Notes: a model not told the origin generated them from the sequence alone. Shown: positions 23,323 through 31,545, numbered from the stretch's first letter. The stretch: DNA of 36,418 bases from RGIG7450 sp045577655 (GCA_045577655.1 JAZNIU010000006.1:1-36418); one strand, 5' to 3'. A program made the numbers and translations.

Positions 23323-23502
23323 ATGGCAAAAGTAAAAATCACACAGACAAAAAGCTCCATAGGCTGTAAAAAAGACCAGATAGCAACACTTAAAGCGCTT
23401 GGTCTTAAGAAGATAAGAGATATCGCTATCCACGAGAATACTCCTCAGATCAGCGGTATGGTAAAAAAGGTTATACACCTTGTAGCAGTAGAAGAAATAT
23501 AA
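23323..23502 (+). CDS. rpmD: 50S ribosomal protein L30
   Basis: 59 aa, a very short gene between rpsE and rplO. It reads MAKVKITQTKSSIGCKKDQI, then LKALGLKKI and a C-terminal MVKKVIHLVAVEEI, the standard bacterial L30 pattern with the small ferredoxin-like fold. Start ATG at 23323 follows AAGGAGGGG. L30 is absent in some bacterial lines, so its presence here is informative but expected in Clostridia. Confidence 0.97.
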   Translation: MAKVKITQTKSSIGCKKDQIATLKALGLKKIRDIAIHENTPQISGMVKKVIHLVAVEEI

Positions 23503-23519
23503 TTGAAGGAGGTGTAATT

Positions 23520-23960
23520 ATGCGTTTGCATGAACTGGCACCCGTTCCTGGCTCTACAAAAGAGGCTAAGAGAAAGGGAAGAGGACACGGCAGCGGAAAC
23601 GGAAAGACAGCCGGCAAAGGTCACAAAGGTCAGAAGGCTCGCTCAGGCGGCGGAGTAAGACCGGGCTTTGAAGGTGGTCAGATGCCTTTATACAGAAGAC
23701 TGCCAAAACGCGGTTTCTGTAATATTTTCGCAAAGAAATACACTGAAGTTAAAGTGTCAGCACTTAACATTTTTGAGGATGGAGCAGAAGTAACAGCAGA
23801 AGTACTCAAAAATGCAGGAGTGATTAAAAAAATAAATGACGGCATTACTGTACTGGGAAATGGTGAAATCACCAAGAAACTTACAGTAAAAGCTGCAAAA
23901 TTCACACAATCTGCAAAAGAAAAGATTGAAGCAGCAGGCGGAAAGGCTGAGGTGATTTAA
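23520..23960 (+). CDS. rplO: 50S ribosomal protein L15
   Basis: 146 aa. The long Gly/Arg/Lys N-terminal tail, which threads into 23S rRNA, is clear: KRKGRGHGSGNGKTAGKGHK, then GFEGGQMPLYRRLPKRGF. The C-terminal domain ends KIEAAGGKAEVI. Start ATG follows GAAGGAGGTG. The stop lies 1 nt before the secY GTG, and the secY ribosome binding site lies in the end of this gene. Confidence 0.98.
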   Translation: MRLHELAPVPGSTKEAKRKGRGHGSGNGKTAGKGHKGQKARSGGGVRPGFEGGQMPLYRRLPKRGFCNIFAKKYTEVKVSALNIFEDGAEVTAEVLKNAGVIKKINDGITVLGNGEITKKLTVKAAKFTQSAKEKIEAAGGKAEVI

Positions 23961-23961
23961 G

Positions 23962-25218
23962 GTGATAAAAACACTGGTCAACGCATGGAAAACGCCTGAA
24001 CTCAGAAAGAAAATTCTTTATACTTTGTTCATGCTTGTGATTTTCCAGTTAGGTACGGTAGTTCCCGTGCCCGGTATTGAAAAGGATGCACTTTCCCAGC
24101 TTATGGGTATAGGCAACGGCTCGGGCACAATTTTTGACCTGGTAAATATTATTTCAGGCGGAGCTATGCAAAACGCCTCGATATTTGCGATGAGCATTAC
24201 ACCTTATATCAATTCATCCATTATCATGCAGCTTTTGACAGTAGCTATTCCCGCGCTTGAAAAATTGGCAAAGGAAGGCGAAGAAGGCAAAAAAGTTATT
24301 GCTAAATGGACTCGCTATATAACAGTTATACTTGCATTCATTCAGGCTTCCGGCCTTTATGTTGGTATGGCTAATGCGAACACACTTACAAATGCAGGCT
24401 TTTTAAGCTTTGTAACAATAACATTATCCTTTACTGCAGGAACAGCATTCCTTATGTGGTTAGGCGAGCAGATTACCGAAAAAGGTATTGGAAACGGTAT
24501 TTCCATTATAATCTTTGCAGGTATCGTAACAAGAGCACCGGCACTTTTGGTGCAGCTCTGGCAGCTCATCAAAACAAACTGGCTGATAGCACTTGCAATC
24601 ATCGTTCTCGGTGTTGCAGTAATCGCGTTTGTTGTTATGCTTAACGACGCTGAAAGAAGAATTCCTGTTCAGTATGCTAAAAGAGTTGTTGGAAGAAAAA
24701 TGTATGGCGGACAGAGCACACACATACCTTTCAAGGTATCTATGGCAGGTGTTATGCCTATCATCTTTGCAAGCTCCATACTTTCTTTCCCGTCAACAAT
24801 TTCTGCGATGTTCTCAACTAACGGAACACCCGGATGGATTACATGGTTTATGGGCTCATGGCTTTATGCAGTACTCTATTTCGTTCTGATTATATTCTTC
24901 ACATTCTTCTATACATCAATGGTATATAATCCGATTGAAATGGCTAACAACATTAAGAACAACGGTGGCTTTGTACCGGGAATAAGACCGGGCAAACCGA
25001 CATCCGATTTCTTAACAAAAGTAATGAATAAAGTTACTATCATAGGTGCGGTAGCAATAGCTCTTATTGCAGTATTGCCGATGCTTATGGCAAGTGGAAA
25101 TATGGCAGTTTCCTTTGGCGGAACATCAATCCTCATCGTAGTTGGTGTTGCGATTGAAACCTACCGTCAGCTGGAATCCCAGATGCTTATGAGAAACTAT
25201 AAAGGATTTCTCGACTAA
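23962..25218 (+). CDS. secY: preprotein translocase subunit SecY
   Basis: 418 aa, the ten-helix channel of the Sec translocon. Signatures: the opening helix after LRKKILYTLFMLVIFQLG, the plug region IFDLVNIISGGAMQNASIFAMSITPYI (with PYINSSIIMQLL), and the loop ERRIPVQYAKRVVGRKMYGG used for SecA and ribosome binding. The start is GTG 23962 with GAGGTG in the rplO tail. SecE and SecG are elsewhere, as is usual. Confidence 0.98.
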   Translation: MIKTLVNAWKTPELRKKILYTLFMLVIFQLGTVVPVPGIEKDALSQLMGIGNGSGTIFDLVNIISGGAMQNASIFAMSITPYINSSIIMQLLTVAIPALEKLAKEGEEGKKVIAKWTRYITVILAFIQASGLYVGMANANTLTNAGFLSFVTITLSFTAGTAFLMWLGEQITEKGIGNGISIIIFAGIVTRAPALLVQLWQLIKTNWLIALAIIVLGVAVIAFVVMLNDAERRIPVQYAKRVVGRKMYGGQSTHIPFKVSMAGVMPIIFASSILSFPSTISAMFSTNGTPGWITWFMGSWLYAVLYFVLIIFFTFFYTSMVYNPIEMANNIKNNGGFVPGIRPGKPTSDFLTKVMNKVTIIGAVAIALIAVLPMLMASGNMAVSFGGTSILIVVGVAIETYRQLESQMLMRNYKGFLD

Positions 25219-25243
25219 TCGGTAGCACTGCGGGAGGAAAAAA

Positions 25244-25876
25244 ATGAAACTCATTTTACTTGGCCCGCCGGCTGCCGGCAAAGGAACACAGGCAGAAAAA
25301 TTATCAAAGCACTTTGACATTCCCACCATTTCCACAGGGGAAATGATACGGAGAGAAGTTGCAATGGATACCCCGCTTGGAAGAGAAGCTGAAAAGCTTA
25401 TCAACAAAGGAAATCTTGTTCCCGACGATATTATATGTAATATGATAAGGGCAAGGATTTCGGAAAAAGATTGTGAAAAGGGATTTATCCTTGATGGATT
25501 TCCCCGCACAATAAGGCAGGCTGAAGAAGCTGAAAAAATGGGAATCCTGGTTGATAAAGTTGTTTTGCTTAGCGTTCCCGATGAAAAAATTATTGAGCGT
25601 ATTTCCGGTAGAAGACAGTGTGAAAATTGCGGAGAGGTTTATCACATGATTTTTAGCAAACCTGCAAAGGAAAATGAATGTGATAAATGTGGTGGAAATC
25701 TTATCTGCCGCAAAGATGACACTGAGGAAACGGTCAAAACAAGACTTTCGGTTTACCACGAAAAGACACGGCCGCTGAAAGACTTTTATGAAGAAAAAGG
25801 GCTTTTAGTTGAGGTTGTAGGTCAGGAAACTATAGAAGACACAACCAGAGAAATGTTTAAGGTGTTGGGTGTATGA
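25244..25876 (+). CDS. adk: adenylate kinase
   Basis: 210 aa. It interconverts ATP + AMP and 2 ADP in the cytosol. The P-loop is GPPAAGKGTQ (7-16), with Ala where most adenylate kinases have Gly at the fourth position; GxxxxGK is intact. AMP-binding DGFPRT (84-89) is present. The LID carries a Cys4 zinc site (Cys126, 129, 146, 149), a Gram-positive form. Start ATG follows GGGAGG. Overall length is that of a long-type enzyme. It is 25 nt after secY and 1 nt before map. Confidence 0.97.
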   Translation: MKLILLGPPAAGKGTQAEKLSKHFDIPTISTGEMIRREVAMDTPLGREAEKLINKGNLVPDDIICNMIRARISEKDCEKGFILDGFPRTIRQAEEAEKMGILVDKVVLLSVPDEKIIERISGRRQCENCGEVYHMIFSKPAKENECDKCGGNLICRKDDTEETVKTRLSVYHEKTRPLKDFYEEKGLLVEVVGQETIEDTTREMFKVLGV

Positions 25877-25877
25877 A

Positions 25878-26624
25878 ATGGTAACAATAAAGTCTGAAAA
25901 CGAAATTATGCTTATGAAAAAAGCGGGCAGAATTCTCGCAGAGACGTTGGAGCTTATAGAAAAAAATATAAAACCCGGCGTCACAACAGAGCAGCTGGAC
26001 CGACTTGCAGATAAGTATATTAAAAAGAATAATGCCACTCCTTCTTTTAAGGGATATATGGGATATCCCGCAAGTATTTGTTCTTCGGTTAACGAGGAGA
26101 TAGTTCACGGGATACCCGGCAAACGTCGCCTTAAAGAAGGAGATATAATAGGCGTAGATATTGGCGTGTGTTTTGCGGGATACCATGCAGATGCCGCAAG
26201 AACGTTTGGCGTCGGAAAGATATCGGATGAAGCCGATAAGCTGATTAAAGTCACAAAGGAAAGCTTTTTTAAAGGCATAGAATTTGCCCGTGAGGGAGCA
26301 AGGCTTGGCGATATCTCAAATGCAATACAAACATTTGTTGAGGAAAATGGTTATTCTGTTGTCCGCGAACTTGTGGGACACGGAATAGGCAGCAGTGTGC
26401 ATGAACAACCAGATGTTCCCAACTATGGTGCAGCAAACAAAGGCCTGCGGCTTAAAGAAGGTATGACTTTGGCTATTGAACCTATGGTAAACGAGGGGAC
26501 TCATAAGATTAACGTGCTGGAAGATGAATGGACCTGTGTAACAGCGGACATGAAACTGTCGGCGCATTATGAAAATACAATAGTCATCAGAAATGGTGAA
26601 TGTGAAATAATAACAATGCTTTGA
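25878..26624 (+). CDS. map: methionine aminopeptidase, type I
   Basis: 248 aa. It removes the initiator methionine from new proteins. The metal ligands are in place: DIGV...GYHADAARTF (two Asp), GHGIGSSVHE (His), AIEPMV (Glu), HYENT (Glu). The start is taken as ATG 25878 (MVTIKSENEI), the typical family start; GTG 25869, closer to AAGGTG, would add three residues. The short form without an N-terminal zinc domain. The adk and map genes are nearly overlapping. Confidence 0.96.
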   Translation: MVTIKSENEIMLMKKAGRILAETLELIEKNIKPGVTTEQLDRLADKYIKKNNATPSFKGYMGYPASICSSVNEEIVHGIPGKRRLKEGDIIGVDIGVCFAGYHADAARTFGVGKISDEADKLIKVTKESFFKGIEFAREGARLGDISNAIQTFVEENGYSVVRELVGHGIGSSVHEQPDVPNYGAANKGLRLKEGMTLAIEPMVNEGTHKINVLEDEWTCVTADMKLSAHYENTIVIRNGECEIITML

Positions 26625-26633
26625 GGTGATATT

Positions 26634-26885
26634 TTGCAGCGCATGGAAGGTATGGTTGTGAAATCTCTTAAAGGTCACGACCAAGGAAGTCTGTTTGCGG
26701 TTGTAAAATCTGACCGGACGGAAGTTTATCTTGTGGACGGGAAGAGGCGCAGATGGGCAAACCCTAAGAAAAAGAACTTAAAGCACATTGTTATTTTGAA
26801 TGAAAGTATACCGGATTTTAGCAATTGCAGCGACAAATCCGTAAGAAAACAGCTTAACAGATTAAAAGAAAACAGTAAAAGTTGA
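26634..26885 (+). CDS. KOW-domain RNA-binding protein
   Basis: 83 aa. A KOW-like beta module (GMVVKSLKGHDQGSLFAVV, then VYLVDGKRRRWANPKKKNLKH) resembles the L14e/L27e-like SH3 barrels and suggests RNA or ribosome binding. The C-terminus is a charged tail. Start TTG 26634 with GAGGTG at 5 nt; ATG 26643 is an alternative. Its place between map and infA is a known Clostridia arrangement. The function is not established, but it is co-transcribed with translation genes. The family is recognised by pattern only. Confidence 0.8.
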   Translation: MQRMEGMVVKSLKGHDQGSLFAVVKSDRTEVYLVDGKRRRWANPKKKNLKHIVILNESIPDFSNCSDKSVRKQLNRLKENSKS

Positions 26886-26913
26886 ATTCTTTGATATACG
26901 GAGGTGATTTTCC

Positions 26914-27132
26914 TTGGCAAAAGAAGACGTAATAGAATTTGAAGGAACGGTTCTTGAGGCACTGCCAAACGCAATGTTTCAAGTAGAATTACCGAACGGA
27001 CACAAGGTGCTTGCCCATATATCCGGAAAACTGAGGATGAATTTTATAAGAATTCTCCCCGGAGATAAAGTAACGATAGAATTGTCACCGTACGATTTAA
27101 CTCGCGGAAGAATTACTTGGCGAGCAAAATAA
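26914..27132 (+). CDS. infA: translation initiation factor IF-1
   Basis: 72 aa OB-fold factor that occupies the 30S A site during initiation. AKEDVIEFEGTVLEALPNA (2-20) and the C-terminal LTRGRITWRAK are diagnostic. The start is TTG 26914, preceded by GGAGGTG at 9 nt; IF-1 proteins normally begin MAKED, which agrees. A non-ATG start is notable since IF-3 monitors such codons. It is 28 nt after the KOW gene. Confidence 0.97.
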   Translation: MAKEDVIEFEGTVLEALPNAMFQVELPNGHKVLAHISGKLRMNFIRILPGDKVTIELSPYDLTRGRITWRAK

Positions 27133-27162
27133 AATGTGTTCAAATGAAGGAGGAAACCGAAA

Positions 27163-27276
27163 ATGAAGGTTAAACCATCAGTAAAACCTATTTGTGAAAA
27201 ATGCAAAATAAACAAAAGAAAAGGTAAAGTAATGGTTATTTGCGAAAATCCAAAACATAAACAAAAACAAGGTTAA
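27163..27276 (+). CDS. rpmJ: 50S ribosomal protein L36, zinc-binding
   Basis: 37 aa, one of the smallest genes in the window. MKVKPSVKPICEKC is the family start. The zinc ligands are Cys11, Cys14, Cys27 and His32, so it is the C+ form; a zinc-free paralogue is not in the window. Start ATG 27163 follows AAGGAGG. After it comes the longest gap of the cluster (106 nt) with a hairpin before rpsM. Confidence 0.97.
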   Translation: MKVKPSVKPICEKCKINKRKGKVMVICENPKHKQKQG

Positions 27277-27290
27277 TAATTGTATTAGGT

Positions 27291-27340
27291 AATTTAAAGG
27301 GAGCGGCTGGCAAACCTGAGAAGGATTTGTACCCTAAATT
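27291..27340 (+). promoter_or_regulatory. structured spacer upstream of rpsM (possible alpha-operon control site)
   Basis: AATTTA (27291-27296) plus GGG (27299-27301) can pair with CCC (27332-27334) plus TAAATT (27335-27340), with a two-base bulge, closing a 30-nt loop. It sits 43 nt before the rpsM start. The rpsD gene for S4 lies in this same operon, and in E. coli S4 represses the alpha operon at a structure before rpsM. A similar role here is only inference. Confidence 0.45.
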
Positions 27341-27382
27341 AAATACAACTAAAGAAATGTTAAACAGGAGGTGCAAAATCAA

Positions 27383-27751
27383 ATGGCGAGAATAGCAGGC
27401 GTGGATTTACCAAGAGAAAAACGCGTTGAAATCGGTCTTACTTATATCTATGGTATAGGTGATACCAGTGCTAAAAAAATTCTTGAGAAAACAGGAGTTA
27501 ATCCCGACACAAGAGTTAAAGATTTAACAGAAGATGAAATAGCAAAACTCAGAGAAGTTATAGACGGTGAGTATAAGGTTGAAGGTGACCTTCGCCGTGA
27601 AGTAGCTCTTAACATTAAAAGACTTATGGAAATTGGCTCCTACCGTGGCGTAAGACACAGAAAAGGTCTCCCGGTAAGAGGTCAGAAAACAAAGACCAAT
27701 GCAAGAACATGCAAAGGTCCAAGAAAAACCATAGCTAACAAGAAAAAATAA
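27383..27751 (+). CDS. rpsM: 30S ribosomal protein S13
   Basis: 122 aa, 30S head protein that touches the P-site tRNA with its tail and forms bridge B1. ARIAGVDLPREKRVEIGLTY is the usual start, followed by the helix-two-turn-helix part; the basic tail reads TNARTCKGPRKTIANKKK. ATG 27383 is 9 nt after AGGAGGTG. A GTG within that site, four codons earlier, is rejected because it overlaps the ribosome binding site. Confidence 0.98.
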   Translation: MARIAGVDLPREKRVEIGLTYIYGIGDTSAKKILEKTGVNPDTRVKDLTEDEIAKLREVIDGEYKVEGDLRREVALNIKRLMEIGSYRGVRHRKGLPVRGQKTKTNARTCKGPRKTIANKKK

Positions 27752-27769
27752 AGGAGGGAACGGATAAAT

Positions 27770-28168
27770 ATGGCAAAGACAGTTACTAAAAAAGCGACCA
27801 GAAAACGTCGTGAAAAGAAGCATATTGATAAAGGTGCGGCGCACATCCGTTCAACCTTTAACAATACTATTGTTACAATAACAGACACAGCCGGCAATGC
27901 ACTTTCATGGGCTTCTTCCGGTGGTCTTGGATTCAGAGGTTCAAGAAAAAGCACACCTTACGCAGCACAGATGGCAGCAGAAACAGCTGCTAAAGCTGCT
28001 ATGGAACACGGTCTTAAAAGCGTAGAAGTTTACGTTAAAGGTCCCGGTTCTGGCAGAGAAGCTGCAATCAGAGCGCTGCAGACCGCAGGTCTTGAAGTTA
28101 GTATGATTAAAGATACTACTCCGATTCCTCACAACGGTTGCAGACCGCCGAAAAGAAGACGTGTGTAA
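27770..28168 (+). CDS. rpsK: 30S ribosomal protein S11
   Basis: 132 aa, platform protein at the mRNA exit channel. HIRSTFNNTIVTITD, the block GSRKSTPYAAQMAAE and the C-terminal DTTPIPHNGCRPPKRRRV are the family pattern. The Asn-Gly in HNGC is where isoaspartate forms in E. coli S11. Start ATG follows AAGGAGG. It is between rpsM and rpsD with short gaps. Confidence 0.98.
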   Translation: MAKTVTKKATRKRREKKHIDKGAAHIRSTFNNTIVTITDTAGNALSWASSGGLGFRGSRKSTPYAAQMAAETAAKAAMEHGLKSVEVYVKGPGSGREAAIRALQTAGLEVSMIKDTTPIPHNGCRPPKRRRV

Positions 28169-28192
28169 TTAAGAAGGAGGCGAAAGTGCAAC

Positions 28193-28813
28193 ATGGCAAG
28201 ATATACAGGAGCAGTCTGCAGACTTTGTCGTAGAGAAGGCCAGAAATTATATCTTAAAGGCGAAAGATGCTACACAGGCAAATGTGGCTTTGAAAGAAGA
28301 GCATTTGCTCCCGGTCAGCATGGTATGAGCCGTAAAAAGATGTCTGGTTACGGTGTGCAGCTGAGAGAAAAACAGAAAGTTAGAAGATATTACGGAGTAC
28401 TTGAAAAACAGTTCAGAAAATACTTTGACATGGCTGCTAAGAAAAAAGGTATTACAGGTGAAAACATGCTTGCGATCCTTGAAAGCAGATTTGATAACGT
28501 TGTATACAGACTCGGCCTTTCAATGTCACGTGCCGAAGCTCGTCAGCTTATCAGACACAGCCATTTCCTGCTTAACGGCAAAAAAGCAAATGTTTGTTCA
28601 ATACTCTTAAAACCCGGCGACACAATAAGCGTAAGTGATATGGGTGTTGACAAAATTAAAAACAATATTGAGGCTAATGCAACAAGAGTGAAACCTAAAT
28701 GGCTTGATTTTGATGCAAATACAGCTACAGGTAAAATGCTTGCTTATGCAGAGCGTGAAGACATCGATTTACCAATCGAAGAACACCTGATTGTCGAGCT
28801 GTACTCCAAATAA
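28193..28813 (+). CDS. rpsD: 30S ribosomal protein S4, zinc-binding form
   Basis: 206 aa, a primary 16S rRNA binder and mRNA-entry helicase element. The N-terminal part has a Cys cluster (Cys9, 12, 26, 31), so it is the C+ form that binds zinc. The S4 RNA-binding domain follows (about 97-160, ILESRFDNVVYRLGLSMSRA). Start ATG follows AAGGAGGCG. Unlike Bacillus, where rpsD stands alone, here it sits in the alpha operon between rpsK and rpoA, so feedback on its own cluster is possible. Confidence 0.98.
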   Translation: MARYTGAVCRLCRREGQKLYLKGERCYTGKCGFERRAFAPGQHGMSRKKMSGYGVQLREKQKVRRYYGVLEKQFRKYFDMAAKKKGITGENMLAILESRFDNVVYRLGLSMSRAEARQLIRHSHFLLNGKKANVCSILLKPGDTISVSDMGVDKIKNNIEANATRVKPKWLDFDANTATGKMLAYAEREDIDLPIEEHLIVELYSK

Positions 28814-28893
28814 TATTTAAAAAATAGGTATACCCTCAATAAAAATAAGTATAAGTTAATTAAAAAATAATCAGTGAGGAGGGTTTGTGCAGC

Positions 28894-29838
28894 ATGATAG
28901 AATTGGCAAAACCAAGCATTGAATGTGTAGAGATAAGTCCGGACAAAAGATATGGCAAATTTGTCATAGAACCACTTGACAGAGGATATGGCATAACACT
29001 TGGAAATGCACTCAGAAGAATTCTTCTGTCGTCACTTGAAGGATGTGCAGTAACTTCAATTAAAATTGAAGGTGTTCAGCACGAAATTTCAAAGATGGAC
29101 GGTCTTACTGAAGATGTAACCGAGATTGTTCTCAATCTTAAAAAGCTTATTATAAAACTTCATTCAGACGGACCAAAAACGCTCAGAATTGACGCGACTG
29201 GTGAATGTGAAGTTAAAGCGGGAGACATTAAAGTTGACAGCGATGTGGAAATATTAAACCCGGATTTGCATATTGCGACACTTAATTCTGACGGTAGGTT
29301 ATATATGGACATTGTCGTTGATAAAGGCAGAGGATATGTAACAAACGAACAGAATAAGAAGCTTAATAAACAGACAGCAGCAATCGGCACCATATACATG
29401 GATTCCAGCTATACTCCTGTTAACAAGGTTAACTACTTTGTAGGAACAACTCTTGATAACAAGGACAAACTCACACTTGAGGTATGGACTAACGGTGTAA
29501 TCGGACCGGACGAAGCTGTTTCTACAAGCGCAAAGCTCATGATAGAGTATCTTAACTTCTTTGTTGAACTGTCTGACAATGCAAAAACTACTGAAATAGT
29601 TATTGAAAAAGACAGCGACAAAAAAGAAAAAGTGCTTGAAATGACAATTGAAGAACTTGACTTGTCGGTTAGAGCATATAACTGCTTGAAACGTGCCGGC
29701 ATAAACACAGTTGAAGACCTCATCAGCAGAACAGAGGACGATATGATTAAAGTTCGTAACCTCGGACGTAAATCTCTTGATGAAGTAATCGGAAAACTGC
29801 ACGCACTCAAGTTGTCTTTGCGCAAAGAAGAAATATAA
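28894..29838 (+). CDS. rpoA: DNA-directed RNA polymerase alpha subunit
   Basis: 314 aa. The N-terminal domain dimerises and builds the polymerase core (RYGKFVIEPLDRGYGITLGNALRR region); the C-terminal domain, after a linker rich in charged residues near 230-245, contacts UP elements and activators (ELDLSVRAYNCLKRAGI, then LGRKSLDEV). Start ATG 28894 is 10 nt after GAGGAGGG; the TTG three codons earlier is too close to that site. An 80-nt AT-rich gap precedes it. Confidence 0.97.
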   Translation: MIELAKPSIECVEISPDKRYGKFVIEPLDRGYGITLGNALRRILLSSLEGCAVTSIKIEGVQHEISKMDGLTEDVTEIVLNLKKLIIKLHSDGPKTLRIDATGECEVKAGDIKVDSDVEILNPDLHIATLNSDGRLYMDIVVDKGRGYVTNEQNKKLNKQTAAIGTIYMDSSYTPVNKVNYFVGTTLDNKDKLTLEVWTNGVIGPDEAVSTSAKLMIEYLNFFVELSDNAKTTEIVIEKDSDKKEKVLEMTIEELDLSVRAYNCLKRAGINTVEDLISRTEDDMIKVRNLGRKSLDEVIGKLHALKLSLRKEEI

Positions 29839-29842
29839 AAAT

Positions 29843-29876
29843 TCAGGGACGGTTGACCGGATAAGTCAACTGCCTG
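29843..29876 (+). other. intercistronic hairpin between rpoA and rplQ
   Basis: GTTGAC (29852-29857) pairs with GTCAAC (29865-29870). The stem continues after an internal loop with CAGG and CCTG. The inner arms match those of the hairpin between rpsJ and rplC. No T tract follows, so it is not an intrinsic terminator. Confidence 0.5.
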
Positions 29877-29913
29877 TTGTATCAAAATTGTTCAGAAAGG
29901 GAGGATGGATATT

Positions 29914-30255
29914 ATGCCCGGAACAAGAAAATTAGGTCGCCAGACAGCACACAGAAAAATGTTGCTCAGAAACATGGTGACATCACTTTTCGAACATGGT
30001 AGAATATCTACTACAGAGGCAAAAGCAAAAGAAATTCGCTGCATGGCGGATAAAATGATAACTCTGGGTAAAGAAAACACCCTGCACACAAAACGTCAGG
30101 CACTTGCATATCTTACTGACAAAGATGTAGTATTCAAACTTTTCGATGAAATTGCACCTAAATATGCAGACAGAGAAGGCGGCTACACAAGAGTAATTAA
30201 AGCAGCTCCCAGACGCGGCGATGCAGCACCTATGGCTATTATTGAGCTGGTGTAA
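29914..30255 (+). CDS. rplQ: 50S ribosomal protein L17
   Basis: 113 aa, last gene of the cluster. L17 lies near the tunnel exit on the back of the 50S. PGTRKLGRQTAHRKMLLRN and the C-terminal YTRVIKAAPRRGDAAPMAII are diagnostic. Start ATG 29914 follows GGGAGG; an ATG three codons earlier is too close to that site. A clear terminator follows, so the ecfA transporter genes often found next in Firmicutes are not part of this unit. Confidence 0.98.
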   Translation: MPGTRKLGRQTAHRKMLLRNMVTSLFEHGRISTTEAKAKEIRCMADKMITLGKENTLHTKRQALAYLTDKDVVFKLFDEIAPKYADREGGYTRVIKAAPRRGDAAPMAIIELV

Positions 30256-30264
30256 TACAAAAAT

Positions 30265-30300
30265 AAAAGAGTTCTTCACAGAAGAACTCTTTTTTGTTTT
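30265..30300. terminator. terminator of the ribosomal protein supercluster
   Basis: GAGTTCTTC (30269-30277) and GAAGAACTC (30281-30289), loop ACA, flanked by AAAA and TTTTTTGTTTTT. It stops the plus-strand cluster and, read the other way, has an AAAAGAG...CTCTTTT form that could also serve the convergent HAD gene. Confidence 0.93.
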
Positions 30301-31124
30301 TATAACTCAATAATCCCTTTATCCAGTTTTTCAACAATGTCGGCAAGCGCGTGCTCTTTGCGGCGGACGGTTATTTTTTCTGCCACGTCAAGCAAACATT
30401 TTTCGCCATCTGCAACAGCAACCCCCATATCAGCAGCAGCCAAAAAGGGAATGTCGTTTTCGTTGTCGCCAACAGCAATAATTTTATGGTCTTTAAGATT
30501 TGCAATCTCTCTGAAAGCGTTTAGCGCTTTTCCTTTGTTTGTGCCCACTTTCAGCAGCTCGTAATAACAGGGTGAGCTCTGGAAAAACTGAAAGCTTTGT
30601 GCATAGGGACGGGAACTTATAAATTTACGGAGATGGTCAACATCCGCCTGCTTCATTGCAAAAAGAATTTTATACCAGGGAGAAGGAACCTCTTCCAGAC
30701 TTTTTGCCGGAATAAAAATTTCTTCCATCAGACTGTGACGGGGAACTTCCGGGGGATACATCCTCAGCATATGTACATATTCCGGACCGCTTATTTCAAT
30801 GCTTGTGTAAGGACAATTTTCATATATGTCCCGCACAACTTCTGTGGCACCTGCACAATCCAGGGTGTCGCTCCACAGAAATTCATTTTTTGAAAAATCA
30901 TAAATCGCAGCGCCGTTAAAACAAATAACCGGCAGGTCGGGAAAAATCTGCTCTGTAAAAGGTCTTGCGCAAGGCACCTGCCGCCCGGTAGCAAAAGTAA
31001 ATTTTCCACCATTCTGGGTAAAATATTTTACAGCGGCAATATTTTTGTGGGAGATTTCCCACTCGGAAGAGATAAGCGTTCCGTCAATATCAGAAATAAG
31101 AACAATACCGTCAAATTTTTTCAT
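30300..31124 (-). CDS. Cof-type HAD-IIB family phosphatase
   Basis: 274 aa. The nucleophile motif SDIDGTL gives Asp12 and Asp14; FATGRQ (44-49) is motif II; the Lys of TNKGKAL is motif III; GDNENDIPFL is motif IV. A large cap domain (about 85-190) is of the type IIB kind. Such enzymes remove phosphate from sugar phosphates or flavin precursors; the substrate cannot be read from sequence. Start ATG follows CAGGAG. It is downstream of rpsT on the same strand, separated by a terminator. Confidence 0.93.
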   Translation of the reverse strand: MKKFDGIVLISDIDGTLISSEWEISHKNIAAVKYFTQNGGKFTFATGRQVPCARPFTEQIFPDLPVICFNGAAIYDFSKNEFLWSDTLDCAGATEVVRDIYENCPYTSIEISGPEYVHMLRMYPPEVPRHSLMEEIFIPAKSLEEVPSPWYKILFAMKQADVDHLRKFISSRPYAQSFQFFQSSPCYYELLKVGTNKGKALNAFREIANLKDHKIIAVGDNENDIPFLAAADMGVAVADGEKCLLDVAEKITVRRKEHALADIVEKLDKGIIEL

Positions 31125-31142
31125 ATAAACACTCCTGCGTAT

Positions 31143-31183
31143 AAAAAAACACCCCTAAGGCTAACCGCCGCTGGGTGTTTTTT
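31143..31183 (-). terminator. terminator after rpsT
   Basis: On the minus strand AAAACACCC pairs with GGGTGTTTT across a 17-21 nt loop that can form an inner AGC/GCT-like pairing, followed by more T residues. It lies just after the rpsT stop. Confidence 0.85.
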
Positions 31184-31186
31184 CGA

Positions 31187-31450
31187 TTAAGATAATTTGT
31201 TAAGAGCAATTGTTAAGCCGGATTTCTTTCTTGCAGCTGTGTTTTTGTGAAGAATACCTTTAACAACTGCCTGGTCAATCTTCTTAACAGCAGCAGTGTA
31301 AGCTTCAGTTGCTTTTGCAACATCTTTGCTTGCTGCAGCAGCTTCGAATTTCTTAATGCTTGTTTTAAGAGCAGATTTAATCATTTGATTTCTCAGAGTT
31401 TTTGTCTGAATAACCTTAACTCTTTTTTTTGCTGACTTAATATTTGGCAT
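31187..31450 (-). CDS. rpsT: 30S ribosomal protein S20
   Basis: 87 aa three-helix protein that binds the 5' domain of 16S rRNA. PNIKSAKKRVKVIQTKTLRN (2-21) and the C-terminal ILHKNTAARKKSGLTIALNK are diagnostic. Start ATG follows GAGGTGAG. It is a one-gene unit with its own promoter and terminator, as in most bacteria. Opposite orientation to the ribosomal supercluster. Confidence 0.98.
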   Translation of the reverse strand: MPNIKSAKKRVKVIQTKTLRNQMIKSALKTSIKKFEAAAASKDVAKATEAYTAAVKKIDQAVVKGILHKNTAARKKSGLTIALNKLS

Positions 31451-31488
31451 AATTTCTCACCTCGCAAAATATAGGATAATATGAAATC

Positions 31489-31517
31489 ATTATATCACAG
31501 AAAATAAGACAATGCAA
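31489..31517 (-). promoter_or_regulatory. rpsT promoter
   Basis: On the minus strand TTGCAT (31517-31512) and TATAAT (31494-31489), spacer 17 nt, about 38 nt before the rpsT start. The hexamers equal those of the DUF4177-like gene promoter. Confidence 0.85.
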
Positions 31518-31545
31518 GTGTTTTTTTAAAAAATTGAAAAAAGTG

